Made by a program: the position numbers and the translations under genes
Shown: piece after piece, positions 24,813 through 31,679 of the stretch
How the letters are laid out: every line of letters starts with the position of its first letter
How positions within the stretch are numbered: the stretch's first letter is position 1
The notes under the pieces: model-generated
Seen by the model: only the letters and a program-made list of their open reading frames with translations
The model's database searches: none
Told to the model about the DNA's origin: nothing
Source of the DNA: [Clostridium] polysaccharolyticum
GTDB taxonomy: Bacteria; Bacillota; Clostridia; Lachnospirales; Lachnospiraceae
Reading direction: 5' to 3'
Length of the DNA stretch: 46,045 nt
Assembly: GCF_900111595.1 (NCBI RefSeq)
Contig: NZ_FOHN01000023.1
Span: forward strand, 1 to 46,045

Positions 24813-25699
24813 TACTTCTCCTCCTGATTATGATTATTTTTTCGTTTCAGTGCATCTAAATAAGCTGCTGCTGAAAGCGCCGCTACATTTCCTTGACCTG
24901 CAGCTTTGATATATTGATACGGCTTGCCTGCAATATCACCACAAGCAAACAGGCCTGGAATATTTGTTTCCATCTGCAGATTGACTTTAACATGATTCCC
25001 AGCCATTTCCAGTCCTGGCACAAGCTTTACGGGAGAGATTACTTCCCTTAAAATAAATACGCCGTCTACTGCATATTCATTCTGAGCTGTAACAAACTGT
25101 TCTACTTTCATGCCACCTTTGATTTCTACTGGTTTTTCGTAAATTACCTTTACTCCTTTTGAAACCACTGGTTCCTTTTTATACATTGGAAAATACAGCA
25201 CTTCCTCTACGATTTCTGCAAGATAATCCGCTTCCAGCTCAGATTCTTCATTGTAACCGATTACAGCAGCTTTTTTTCCTTTATAAAACTGTGCATCACA
25301 TGTAGCACAATAACTTACGCCTCTTCCTAAAAATTCGTTTTCTCCTTTAAATGTCTTGTCTGGAGCAAACCCAGCTGCAAGAATTACGCTAGTCGCTTCT
25401 AGCATTCCTTCTGAAGTCTGGATTCCAAAATATTCTCCCATTGGGTAAACCATGGAAACCCTCTGATCGGTAATTGCAATCTTCATATCATTTAAGTGTT
25501 CCTGAAACTTCTTTGAAAATTCTTCCCCTTTCACAGCAGGAAGGCCTGGGTAATTATTAATCTGATGGGCTTTGCTCACTTTATCACTTAAACTGGACTT
25601 TCCAATCAGCATAAGGTTCTTATTACGAACCTTAGCTGTAATGGCTGCGGAAATTCCTGCAGGGCCTGTTCCGATAATTGCAATATCTATTCTTTCCAT
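24812..25699 (-). CDS. Thioredoxin reductase-like flavoprotein lacking the NADPH motif
   Basis: A 295-residue FAD protein of the low-molecular-weight thioredoxin reductase fold. The FAD site is intact (IIGTGPAGISAAI at 8-20; GLFACGDIAGKPYQYIKAAGQG in the C-terminal part), as is the redox pair C131-A-T-C134. The NADPH domain is not: instead of GGGxSA it has VIGYNEESELEA (147-158), and the HRRxxxR pattern is replaced by VLYFPMYKKEP (168-178). Ferredoxin-dependent flavin thioredoxin reductases of clostridia (FFTR) show such loss. Electrons might therefore come from ferredoxin or from the flavodoxin encoded in the same operon. It is coupled to the thioredoxin gene. Confidence 0.85.
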   Translation of the reverse strand: MERIDIAIIGTGPAGISAAITAKVRNKNLMLIGKSSLSDKVSKAHQINNYPGLPAVKGEEFSKKFQEHLNDMKIAITDQRVSMVYPMGEYFGIQTSEGMLEATSVILAAGFAPDKTFKGENEFLGRGVSYCATCDAQFYKGKKAAVIGYNEESELEADYLAEIVEEVLYFPMYKKEPVVSKGVKVIYEKPVEIKGGMKVEQFVTAQNEYAVDGVFILREVISPVKLVPGLEMAGNHVKVNLQMETNIPGLFACGDIAGKPYQYIKAAGQGNVAALSAAAYLDALKRKNNHNQEEK

Positions 25700-25717
25700 A
25701 TAATACTCTCTTTCACA

Positions 25718-26260
25718 TTACATTAACTCTTCTACTTGTTTCATAACCTTTTTCATATCATCTGTTGGCTCAAAACGTGCAACAACATTTCCATTTCTAT
25801 CTACTAAAAACTTAGTGAAATTCCATTTGATATCTGGATTATTTTTATAATCTTTATCAATTTTCTTTAACATTGCATTCATAGCTAGTGCTTTCACACC
25901 TTTTCCAAATCCCTCAAATCCTTTTTGTTCTTTTAAATAGCCGTATAGTGGAAGTGCATTTTCACCATTTACATCGGATTTTTTCATCTGTGGGAACTGT
26001 GTGTTGTATTTTAATGTGCAGAACTCATGAATTTCTTCATCCGTACCTGGTGTCTGTCCTGCAAACTGGTTGCATGGGATATCAAGAATATCAAAACCTG
26101 CATTGTGGAATTTTTCATACATTTCTTCTAATTCTTTGTACTGAGGTGTGAATCCACATCCTGTCGCTGTATTGACAATAAGTAATACTTTTCCTTCATA
26201 CTCTTTTAAAGATACCTCTTCACCTTTTGCATTTAATACAGAATAATCATATAATCTCAT
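25718..26260 (-). CDS. Glutathione peroxidase family, Cys-type (thioredoxin peroxidase)
   Basis: A 180-residue peroxidase that reduces hydrogen and organic hydroperoxides. The catalytic Cys is C35 in NTATGCGFTPQY; the conserved IPCNQFAGQ block (62-69) gives the resolving Cys and catalytic Gln, and KWNFTKFLVDRNG supplies the Trp and Asn. No selenocysteine TGA is present. Cys-type members usually draw electrons from thioredoxin, which the operon provides. It lies 12 bp after the flavodoxin gene and 18 bp before the reductase-like gene. Confidence 0.92.
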   Translation of the reverse strand: MRLYDYSVLNAKGEEVSLKEYEGKVLLIVNTATGCGFTPQYKELEEMYEKFHNAGFDILDIPCNQFAGQTPGTDEEIHEFCTLKYNTQFPQMKKSDVNGENALPLYGYLKEQKGFEGFGKGVKALAMNAMLKKIDKDYKNNPDIKWNFTKFLVDRNGNVVARFEPTDDMKKVMKQVEELM

Positions 26261-26272
26261 AATAAAATCCTC

Positions 26273-26680
26273 CTATAAAAAGTTTTTTGCAAATGTTTCT
26301 GCTTCTATTAAATCTTTCGCATTTGGCCTATCTTTATGCATCATCTGAAACTTTCCTCTGCAATGAAATTCTCTTTCATCCATAACAATTCCTTTTGCCT
26401 TAACAAGTTTCTTTACTTGCTTGTATGTGGATGGAAGCAGTGCTGCTGTACTTAAATTTACAACCTTGCCAACTTGTTCTTTCTTAAGATTTGAAATGAA
26501 TTTCTTAACTTCCTCATCAATACCTGCCCCATATACGGAACTGGCAAGAAATAAATAATCTACCTTTTCATTTAATGGTGCTGTTACAGGCAGTGCTTCT
26601 GTGTTAAGAACCTTCCCAACTGCTTCTGCTACCTTTTTCGCATTTCCCGTTTTGGTATAATATCTAATTGCATATTTCAT
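26273..26680 (-). CDS. Flavodoxin-domain protein
   Basis: A 135-residue protein with a flavodoxin fold: the FMN phosphate loop YYTKTGNAKKVAEAV lies at residues 6-20 and LFLASSVYGAGIDEEV at about 40-56 fits the second FMN loop. It may carry electrons to the reductase-like protein in the same operon. The ATG at 26680 has AAAGGGG upstream; the longer frame starts with TTG inside the promoter and is rejected. It is the first gene of the peroxide-defence operon and follows a strong promoter with an OhrR-type operator. Confidence 0.78.
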   Translation of the reverse strand: MKYAIRYYTKTGNAKKVAEAVGKVLNTEALPVTAPLNEKVDYLFLASSVYGAGIDEEVKKFISNLKKEQVGKVVNLSTAALLPSTYKQVKKLVKAKGIVMDEREFHCRGKFQMMHKDRPNAKDLIEAETFAKNFL

Positions 26681-26737
26681 TGTTTCGCCCCTTTCAATTG
26701 CTCGCCATTTTATTGTGTGCAATCTATTTGATAATTA

Positions 26738-26767
26738 AATTGTACACAATTCAATCGAGTATGTCAA
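26738..26767 (-). promoter_or_regulatory. Promoter and OhrR-type operator of the peroxide-defence operon
   Basis: TTGACA (26762-26767), 17-base spacer, TACAAT (26739-26744). The palindrome AATTGT-AC-ACAATT (26738-26751) covers the -10, and AT-rich half-sites (TTAAATT, TTGTGTGCAAT) follow. This layout is right for repression by the OhrR encoded at the far end of the block. Confidence 0.8.
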
Positions 26768-26795
26768 CACTTTTTTAATTTATTCTAATTTCTTT

Positions 26796-27518
26796 TTAAC
26801 GCAAAAGCGAATTTTCTTTATTCCTAGTAAACAGTTCATTGCAATGCACACCCATTTCTTCTATAAATCTCATAGAACCTTCTTGTGTAATCATGTGAGC
26901 ATTGGGCTGCACTGTTCGACTGCTTTTTTCATATTCCATCTTAGCTGACTCAATCATTTTTCCAATAGAAATACAATTGATTTCCTTATCCAGATTCAGA
27001 TTTTCCAAAACTGGATGGTTTCTTAATAGATTCAGTCCTTGTTCCAGTTTCTGAAATATCTCTTCTGTATATTTATAATCACGGTAAAGTGCATGGTCAA
27101 AATCCAGGCACTGTTCACGATATTCTTTTCGGAATGCCTCTACATCCAGACCAGATTTACACAGGTTAGGAGCGTAGAAATACTTGCAGTTAAACACATC
27201 CACCAGAAGATGTATACCATACCCCACAAGAAACGCTCTCTCTAGGCCATTCAGGTCATCCAGATTCCGAGACAGATAGTTCTCCCTTATGGCTGCATAC
27301 CAGTCTTCCATCTGCTGATCCAGATAAATATGCCCCCAATTTATCTCCTCTGGCATAAAATGACTATGCTCTTTCATTTCTAAAGTAAAATCCTTATTCT
27401 TATGCACCGAATCTGGACTTATAGAGGCAATTAACAGCAAAGCGGCTTCCTCTCTGGCAATCCCTTGGCTTCTTATATATTGGTCTGCTATTACTAAATG
27501 GGTCATTGTATAAGACAT
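26796..27518 (-). CDS. Zinc-dependent phospholipase C-like protein
   Basis: A 240-residue protein with no signal peptide. The N-terminal MSYTMTHLVIADQYI, the SPDSVH block (about 34-39), HFMPEEINWGHI and GYGIHLLVDVF with spaced His and Asp residues match the zinc-dependent phospholipase C/S1-P1-like helical family, which coordinates metal through His and Asp. A hydrolase acting on phosphodiesters or an HD-like role is likely, but many members are uncharacterised. The ATG at 27518 is chosen for GGAAGGAAAG; the longer frame is not supported. It shares the minus strand with the peroxide operon, but the strong promoter at 26738 separates them. Confidence 0.6.
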   Translation of the reverse strand: MSYTMTHLVIADQYIRSQGIAREEAALLLIASISPDSVHKNKDFTLEMKEHSHFMPEEINWGHIYLDQQMEDWYAAIRENYLSRNLDDLNGLERAFLVGYGIHLLVDVFNCKYFYAPNLCKSGLDVEAFRKEYREQCLDFDHALYRDYKYTEEIFQKLEQGLNLLRNHPVLENLNLDKEINCISIGKMIESAKMEYEKSSRTVQPNAHMITQEGSMRFIEEMGVHCNELFTRNKENSLLR

Positions 27519-27542
27519 AATCTGCTTTCCTTCCTTATCAAC

Positions 27543-27573
27543 AAAAAAACTGGCCAGCACTGCCAACCAGTTT
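27543..27573 (-). terminator. Terminator of the two small membrane protein genes
   Basis: AAACTGG (27567-27573 arm) pairs with CCAGTTT (27547-27553 arm), followed on the minus strand by a T run. It separates these genes from the phospholipase C-like gene, whose ribosome site begins just beyond it. Confidence 0.75.
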
Positions 27574-27594
27574 CAAACTGTTTTCATCATTTAT

Positions 27595-27909
27595 TTAATC
27601 TTTGTCCCTTCTAAGGGCAGCACGTACAGAGCCTTTTGGATCCGTAATCAAAAGTCTTACCACCCAGATTACAAGCCCAAGTGCAACTACTGCCAAACCA
27701 AGAAATGCGTCATTTACCATATCTTCTAGGACAGGTTTAAAGTATTCAGCTTTCAGCTGTGTATACTCAAAGACCGCATCAACAAACCACATAATAGAAG
27801 CACCCCAATACATAAACAGCAAGATGCCAAGCTTCATGTTATCATCCTTGCGGTTATACCACTTCACAGTAGCAATTACAGCTGCAAACACAGTAATCAG
27901 TAATGTCAT
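27595..27909 (-). CDS. Small membrane protein of unknown function
   Basis: A 104-residue protein with three hydrophobic segments: residues 1-15, about 27-43 (LGILLFMYWGASIMWFV) and about 70-88 (LGLAVVALGLVIWVVRLL). The C-terminus is basic (KGSVRAALRRDKD). I recognise no functional family. It lies 13 bp after the 133-residue membrane protein gene with an AAGGGGG ribosome site, so the two are one operon and may form a complex. Confidence 0.6.
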   Translation of the reverse strand: MTLLITVFAAVIATVKWYNRKDDNMKLGILLFMYWGASIMWFVDAVFEYTQLKAEYFKPVLEDMVNDAFLGLAVVALGLVIWVVRLLITDPKGSVRAALRRDKD

Positions 27910-27922
27910 TTCAACTGCCCCC

Positions 27923-28324
27923 TTACATTGCTGTTTTCTGTCCAGATATTTTTGCTGGACGTTTTACAATAGAATTGGCAACAACACACATCCCTATCCA
28001 AACTGCAGTAATCAGGACATCCATCAGTACTCCGACTGTTGCCATCTCCTGGAACATCTCTGCCGAATCCGACGGATCCGACATTGCTGTCAGAAATGGA
28101 AACCATGGCATCACCTCACCATGCCAGATATGCTCAAATGCAAGAAGTACAGCACCGCCCCAAAGCATATATGTAAGCCATTTCAATTTTCTGCTTAGGG
28201 GAATCCTGTATTCCTCTGCCTTTTCAGTCTTCGTTTCTACAGATTTCCGTTCTTTTTTCTCTTCTGCTTTCTCTACCGCCGTTACCACTACTGCTTCAGC
28301 TATTGATACTAAAAAGCATGCCAT
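27923..28324 (-). CDS. Small membrane protein of unknown function
   Basis: A 133-residue protein. An N-terminal hydrophobic stretch (MACFLVSIAEAVVVTAV) is followed by a highly charged Lys/Glu segment (about 18-40), then LKWLTYMLWGGAVLLAFEHIWHGEV (split over one membrane segment near 48-65) and a second segment near 97-115 (ILITAVWIGMCVVANSIV-like). The paired pattern with the next gene is, to my recollection, conserved in other clostridia, but its function is not known to me. AGGAGG precedes the ATG. Confidence 0.6.
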   Translation of the reverse strand: MACFLVSIAEAVVVTAVEKAEEKKERKSVETKTEKAEEYRIPLSRKLKWLTYMLWGGAVLLAFEHIWHGEVMPWFPFLTAMSDPSDSAEMFQEMATVGVLMDVLITAVWIGMCVVANSIVKRPAKISGQKTAM

Positions 28325-28436
28325 TTTTTGTACCTCCTGTTATTCTCTCCCTTTTTTCTGGAAGTTTTTATTATTTTAGAACTTTTATTCCGTGCTTTTG
28401 CACAGTAACCATCAAATTTTTACCAACTGATTTTAA

Positions 28437-28465
28437 ATTATAAACACTTATACATCTTCTGTCAA
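28437..28465 (-). promoter_or_regulatory. Consensus promoter of the small membrane protein pair
   Basis: TTGACA (28460-28465), 17-base spacer, TATAAT (28437-28442), a perfect sigma-A match. The leader before the ATG at 28324 is about 105 bases with a small GTGC/GCAC hairpin near 28391-28405. Confidence 0.8.
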
Positions 28466-28525
28466 ATATCTTTTCCACTGACTAGCCATATCTAATGCAG
28501 CATTCCTATAAAAGCAGCAAATTTC

Positions 28526-28586
28526 AGAACGTTTGTTCTGTTTTTTCTTATGAAATATTGTTCTTTATTTTGTATAATGCTATAAT
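28526..28586 (+). promoter_or_regulatory. Promoter of the adenylate-forming gene with GAAC-N4-GTTC palindrome
   Basis: A 14-bp palindrome AGAAC-GTTT-GTTCT (28526-28539) is followed by exactly 18 bases, then TTGTTC (28558-28563), a 17-base spacer and TATAAT (28581-28586). The palindrome would be centred near -60 from the start of transcription, a position more typical of an activator than a repressor, though it also resembles the LexA core. Confidence 0.65.
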
Positions 28587-28694
28587 TTGTTTACACTTTC
28601 AAAGCTAAAGTGTTTCCCCCTTATTTTCTTAACATCAACTGTTTATATTTACTAAAGCATTCAAAAACTACAAGAAGAAAGGTGATGGAAAATT

Positions 28695-29921
28695 ATGATC
28701 TATGAAAAAATTCCCCAAAAGTTCAATCTTACGAGCTATTTAATTGATGACTGCAATGTAAAACAAGGAAGGAAAAACAAAAATGCAATATACTATCATG
28801 ATGAAACTTATACATATGGCCAGCTTGCTCAAAAGATAAATCAATATGCCAATTATTTAAAATCACTCAATTTATCCAAAGGACAGCAAGTCGGCATTTA
28901 TTTAAATAACTGTCCAGAATTTGTATTTCTTTTCTTAGGTGCAATAAAAGCTGGTATTGTTCCAGTGGTAATAAACCCCTTAACAGAAGAATATACTCTT
29001 CATAAACTCATACAGGATTCTTCCATTGAATTTTTATTTACCACACAGGATTTAGCAGATTCTATTCCCTTAACCGAACTTCAAAATTATGTTTCCATCC
29101 AAACAGATATGGAACATTCCACAAAAACCAAAAAAGACACTTTTACACCAGAAAAAACCTGCAAAAATGATACCGCTTTCATTCTTTTCACTTCTGGAAG
29201 TACTGGCATTCCAAAAGGAGTTGTGCACCGGCATTATAGCATTGTCATAGGTGAAAAAACTTTTATAGACACTAGTTTACAGTCTAAGTTTTCTGATGTA
29301 TTTTATTCCCCCTCTTTCATGTCTTCTGCCATAGGATTGGATACCAGTATTTTTTTCCCTTTCTTGAAAGGCTCCAGTTCTGTTATTCACGATAATTATA
29401 GCCCTTATTCCATTTTAGATATCCTGTACAAATATAGAATTACCATTTTCTTTGCACTCCCCTCCATATATGCAGCACTGCACACACTTATCCCCAATTT
29501 TCAAAATCCATTTTACCAATTTCGATACTGTATCGCTAGTGGTGAATCCTTGCCAAAACAAGTTATCCGCATCTGGAGAGAAAAGTTTGGAATCCAGCTA
29601 TATCAAGTCTACTGTACAACAGAACTATTATTTCCCGTTCTCTCTAATATTAATACTGCCTCTCCATTAGACGGCAGTACTGGTAAAGTCATTTATGGTT
29701 ATAAAGCATTACTATTTAATGATGAATATGCTCCCACAAAAATGAATGAAGTTGGAAGGCTTGTTATTCAAGGGGAAGGAATTGCCACAGAATATTGGGA
29801 AAATGAAAAACTGCCTTCAAAAGTTTTACGAAAAAACTGTTATTTTTCTAATGATCAGTTTTACCGTGACAAAGATGGGTACTTCTGGTTTTCTGGAAAA
29901 GATTCTGAAATTTCCAAATAG
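28695..29921 (+). CDS. Truncated adenylate-forming enzyme (acyl-CoA/aryl ligase type)
   Basis: A 408-residue N-terminal body of an ANL-superfamily enzyme, which activates a carboxylic acid with ATP. Seen in order: YTYGQLAQKINQYANYL (A1 region), the P-loop ILFTSGSTGIPKGV (about 170-183), YQVYCTTE (A5, with Cys in an unusual place), and FYRDKDGYFWFSGKDSEISK (A7/A8 hinge). It stops there with TAG. Full-length relatives continue for about 100 residues and end with a catalytic Lys; none of that is encoded. Read past the TAG, the next codons give N-G-R-K-Q-S, in register with the usual SGRKIS of the A8 motif, then a second stop. The gene therefore seems broken, or a body-only protein. AAAGG precedes the ATG. 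Confidence 0.8.
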   Translation: MIYEKIPQKFNLTSYLIDDCNVKQGRKNKNAIYYHDETYTYGQLAQKINQYANYLKSLNLSKGQQVGIYLNNCPEFVFLFLGAIKAGIVPVVINPLTEEYTLHKLIQDSSIEFLFTTQDLADSIPLTELQNYVSIQTDMEHSTKTKKDTFTPEKTCKNDTAFILFTSGSTGIPKGVVHRHYSIVIGEKTFIDTSLQSKFSDVFYSPSFMSSAIGLDTSIFFPFLKGSSSVIHDNYSPYSILDILYKYRITIFFALPSIYAALHTLIPNFQNPFYQFRYCIASGESLPKQVIRIWREKFGIQLYQVYCTTELLFPVLSNINTASPLDGSTGKVIYGYKALLFNDEYAPTKMNEVGRLVIQGEGIATEYWENEKLPSKVLRKNCYFSNDQFYRDKDGYFWFSGKDSEISK

Positions 29922-30047
29922 AATGGCAGGAAACAGAGCATTATTCCTATTTAGTCTAACATGACGGAATGTAGACTTAATATGCCTATTCAACAGTTTG
30001 TAGCAAAATAAACAAATTCAATTGTTATTTTTGCATAAAGATAGTAC

Positions 30048-30147
30048 TGTCTTTTTCTATTTTAATTATCTAAACTATCATAGAATAAAAGGGAGAATTC
30101 GAACAAATGTTCTATTTCTCCCTCATGTATATTGTCTTTTTCTATTT
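30048..30147 (+). repeat. 15-bp direct repeat around the condensation gene's promoter
   Basis: TGTCTTTTTCTATTT occurs at 30048-30062 and 30133-30147. The second copy covers the -35 box; between them lies the GGGAGAA...GAAC palindrome. The gap 29922-30267 holds these sites and no gene. Confidence 0.7.
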
Positions 30148-30160
30148 CAAATGTTATAGT
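30091..30160 (+). promoter_or_regulatory. Promoter of the condensation-type gene with GAAC-N4-GTTC palindrome
   Basis: The palindrome CGAAC-AAAT-GTTCT (30100-30113), extended by outer arms GGGAGAA/TTCTCCC, is followed by exactly 18 bases, then TTGTCT (30132-30137), a 17-base spacer and TATAGT (30155-30160). The geometry is identical to the promoter at 28526-28586, and both share an ATG.ATATTGT-like stretch at the -35. Confidence 0.65.
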
Positions 30161-30267
30161 CTATATACGCTTTTTCAATAGAAAAAGTTCCCTTCTAAAA
30201 CAAACTTCCCCCTGCACAGCATTTCCATTTACTATTTATCTATTTCATTTAGAAAGGGGAAAAAAAA

Positions 30268-31551
30268 TTGAAACATAAAATACAGATTGATCGAGTATAT
30301 CTTTTTGATCCTGCAGCGTGGGGAATTGTAAGAGCTAAAATAGGTGGCATGCCTTCTGATTCCGTAATTCAGGCAGCAATTACAAAAGCTGTAAAAAAAT
30401 ACGAAATGCTAAACTGCAGTATCACACAAGACGAATCCGGAGAGTGCTATTATTCACCGAATAAACAATGGAGTGCTCCTGATATCACATTCGTCTCCCA
30501 AAAACTAACAGAAGAAACTATTTTCCATGAACAGAAAAGCCGTTTATTTAACTTTCAACATGATAAATTGATTCGTTTTGTTGTCAACACGGAACCATCT
30601 GGACTATATCTAACCATCATACAGCATCATTTAACAGGTGATGGCGAATCAATCCTTCTCCTTCTTCAGGATATTATGAAATTCATGCAAGAAGATTTAA
30701 AACCAGATTCCGAAGATACAGAGCCGGAACAACAGGTTCCAATTAAACTCTATACCAGTGAATACTTAAAACAGTTTATAACACCAGCTCCAGATTACAA
30801 TAAAATTCTCAAGGAAATAAACGACGAATGGAGCAGCCTGCATTCTATTTACCGGTTTGAGGATTATCATATTCTGTGCCAAAAACACGCAGCCAATAAA
30901 GAAATAGGCATAAAAACAGCCAAAATAACGGATTACGCCTATACTGCTTTCTGCAGGAAATGCAAAGCAAATAATGTAACTGTAAATTCAGCTCTAACAA
31001 CCATGATTGTCAAGCATCTTCGTACAATTGAAAATTTAGCAATGGCCGTAAGCATACGGACGAAAGACTTTCCAGGAATGGGAAATTATGTGTCAGCTAT
31101 TAGTGGTAACTACACATATAATCAAAACGATTCCTTTTGGAATAATGCAAGACAGATTTCTAAAACAGTTTCCAAAAAACTTGAGAACCGAATGGCCCTT
31201 AGTTTGCCTCTGTTTTATAAAGGGCTATGCCATACGGGAATACAGGATGCTCCTAAATTCGGTGTAACAAATGACTGCATTCGCAAATTTAGTGAACTAA
31301 CAGGTCCTGGAACTGGTGGTTATCCCGTTTTTATAAGCAATCTGGGAAATAGCCGAATTGCTGCAGATTACGGTAAATACAGCATTCAAGAACTTTCTGT
31401 CATCTCTCCCCCATTGACAGGTCTTTTTGGAAATATCTGCATAATAAGCATTCGAAACTGCATGACTCTAAATATGGTCTATCAAAAAAACGAAATTGAT
31501 TATCCAGAACTTTTTGATAGTATTATCAGGCAGATTAACCAGCTTATCTAA
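30268..31551 (+). CDS. Stand-alone condensation-type acyltransferase
   Basis: A 427-residue protein of the chloramphenicol-acetyltransferase-like superfamily that contains NRPS condensation domains, PapA-type and wax-ester/alcohol acyltransferases. The catalytic motif is QHHLTGDGES (HHxxxDG, near residue 113-121), and a late NLG plus basic/aromatic pattern fits the second half of the fold. No carrier protein domain or signal peptide. It would join an acyl or aminoacyl group from a thioester to an amine or alcohol. It starts with TTG at 30268 (AAAGGGG upstream). It and the preceding truncated ligase probably form one small acyl-transfer pathway, by promoter architecture and position. Substrate unknown. 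Confidence 0.75.
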   Translation: MKHKIQIDRVYLFDPAAWGIVRAKIGGMPSDSVIQAAITKAVKKYEMLNCSITQDESGECYYSPNKQWSAPDITFVSQKLTEETIFHEQKSRLFNFQHDKLIRFVVNTEPSGLYLTIIQHHLTGDGESILLLLQDIMKFMQEDLKPDSEDTEPEQQVPIKLYTSEYLKQFITPAPDYNKILKEINDEWSSLHSIYRFEDYHILCQKHAANKEIGIKTAKITDYAYTAFCRKCKANNVTVNSALTTMIVKHLRTIENLAMAVSIRTKDFPGMGNYVSAISGNYTYNQNDSFWNNARQISKTVSKKLENRMALSLPLFYKGLCHTGIQDAPKFGVTNDCIRKFSELTGPGTGGYPVFISNLGNSRIAADYGKYSIQELSVISPPLTGLFGNICIISIRNCMTLNMVYQKNEIDYPELFDSIIRQINQLI

Positions 31552-31586
31552 ATCTGAATGCTATAATCCATAATAGCATTCAGATT
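31551..31586. repeat. Perfect 14-bp inverted repeat between convergent genes
   Basis: Arms 31551-31564 and 31573-31586 (AATCTGAATGCTAT and complement), 8-base loop, overlapping the last base of the condensation gene. No T run on either side, so a stem-only terminator for the condensation gene or for both convergent genes is possible. Confidence 0.75.
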
Positions 31587-31679
31587 CTGGATGAACCCAT
31601 AGATAGTATTAAAATCGAAAATTCCCAAACTGACTATACATCAAGACAAACAAATACTCTTTTTCTGGTTATTATGCTA

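Noticed and set aside
25718-26260. Selenocysteine version of glutathione peroxidase
   Set aside because: The active-site codon encodes Cys and there is no in-frame TGA or SECIS-like hairpin.
27602-28379. Two long plus-strand frames (198 and 158 codons)
   Set aside because: Both lie opposite the two small membrane protein genes, which have ribosome sites, normal membrane patterns and a consensus promoter.
28526-28539. Treating the palindrome only as a standard LexA operator
   Set aside because: Its end bases are A/T instead of C/G and it sits near -60, away from the usual repressor position; kept as an open question in the findings.
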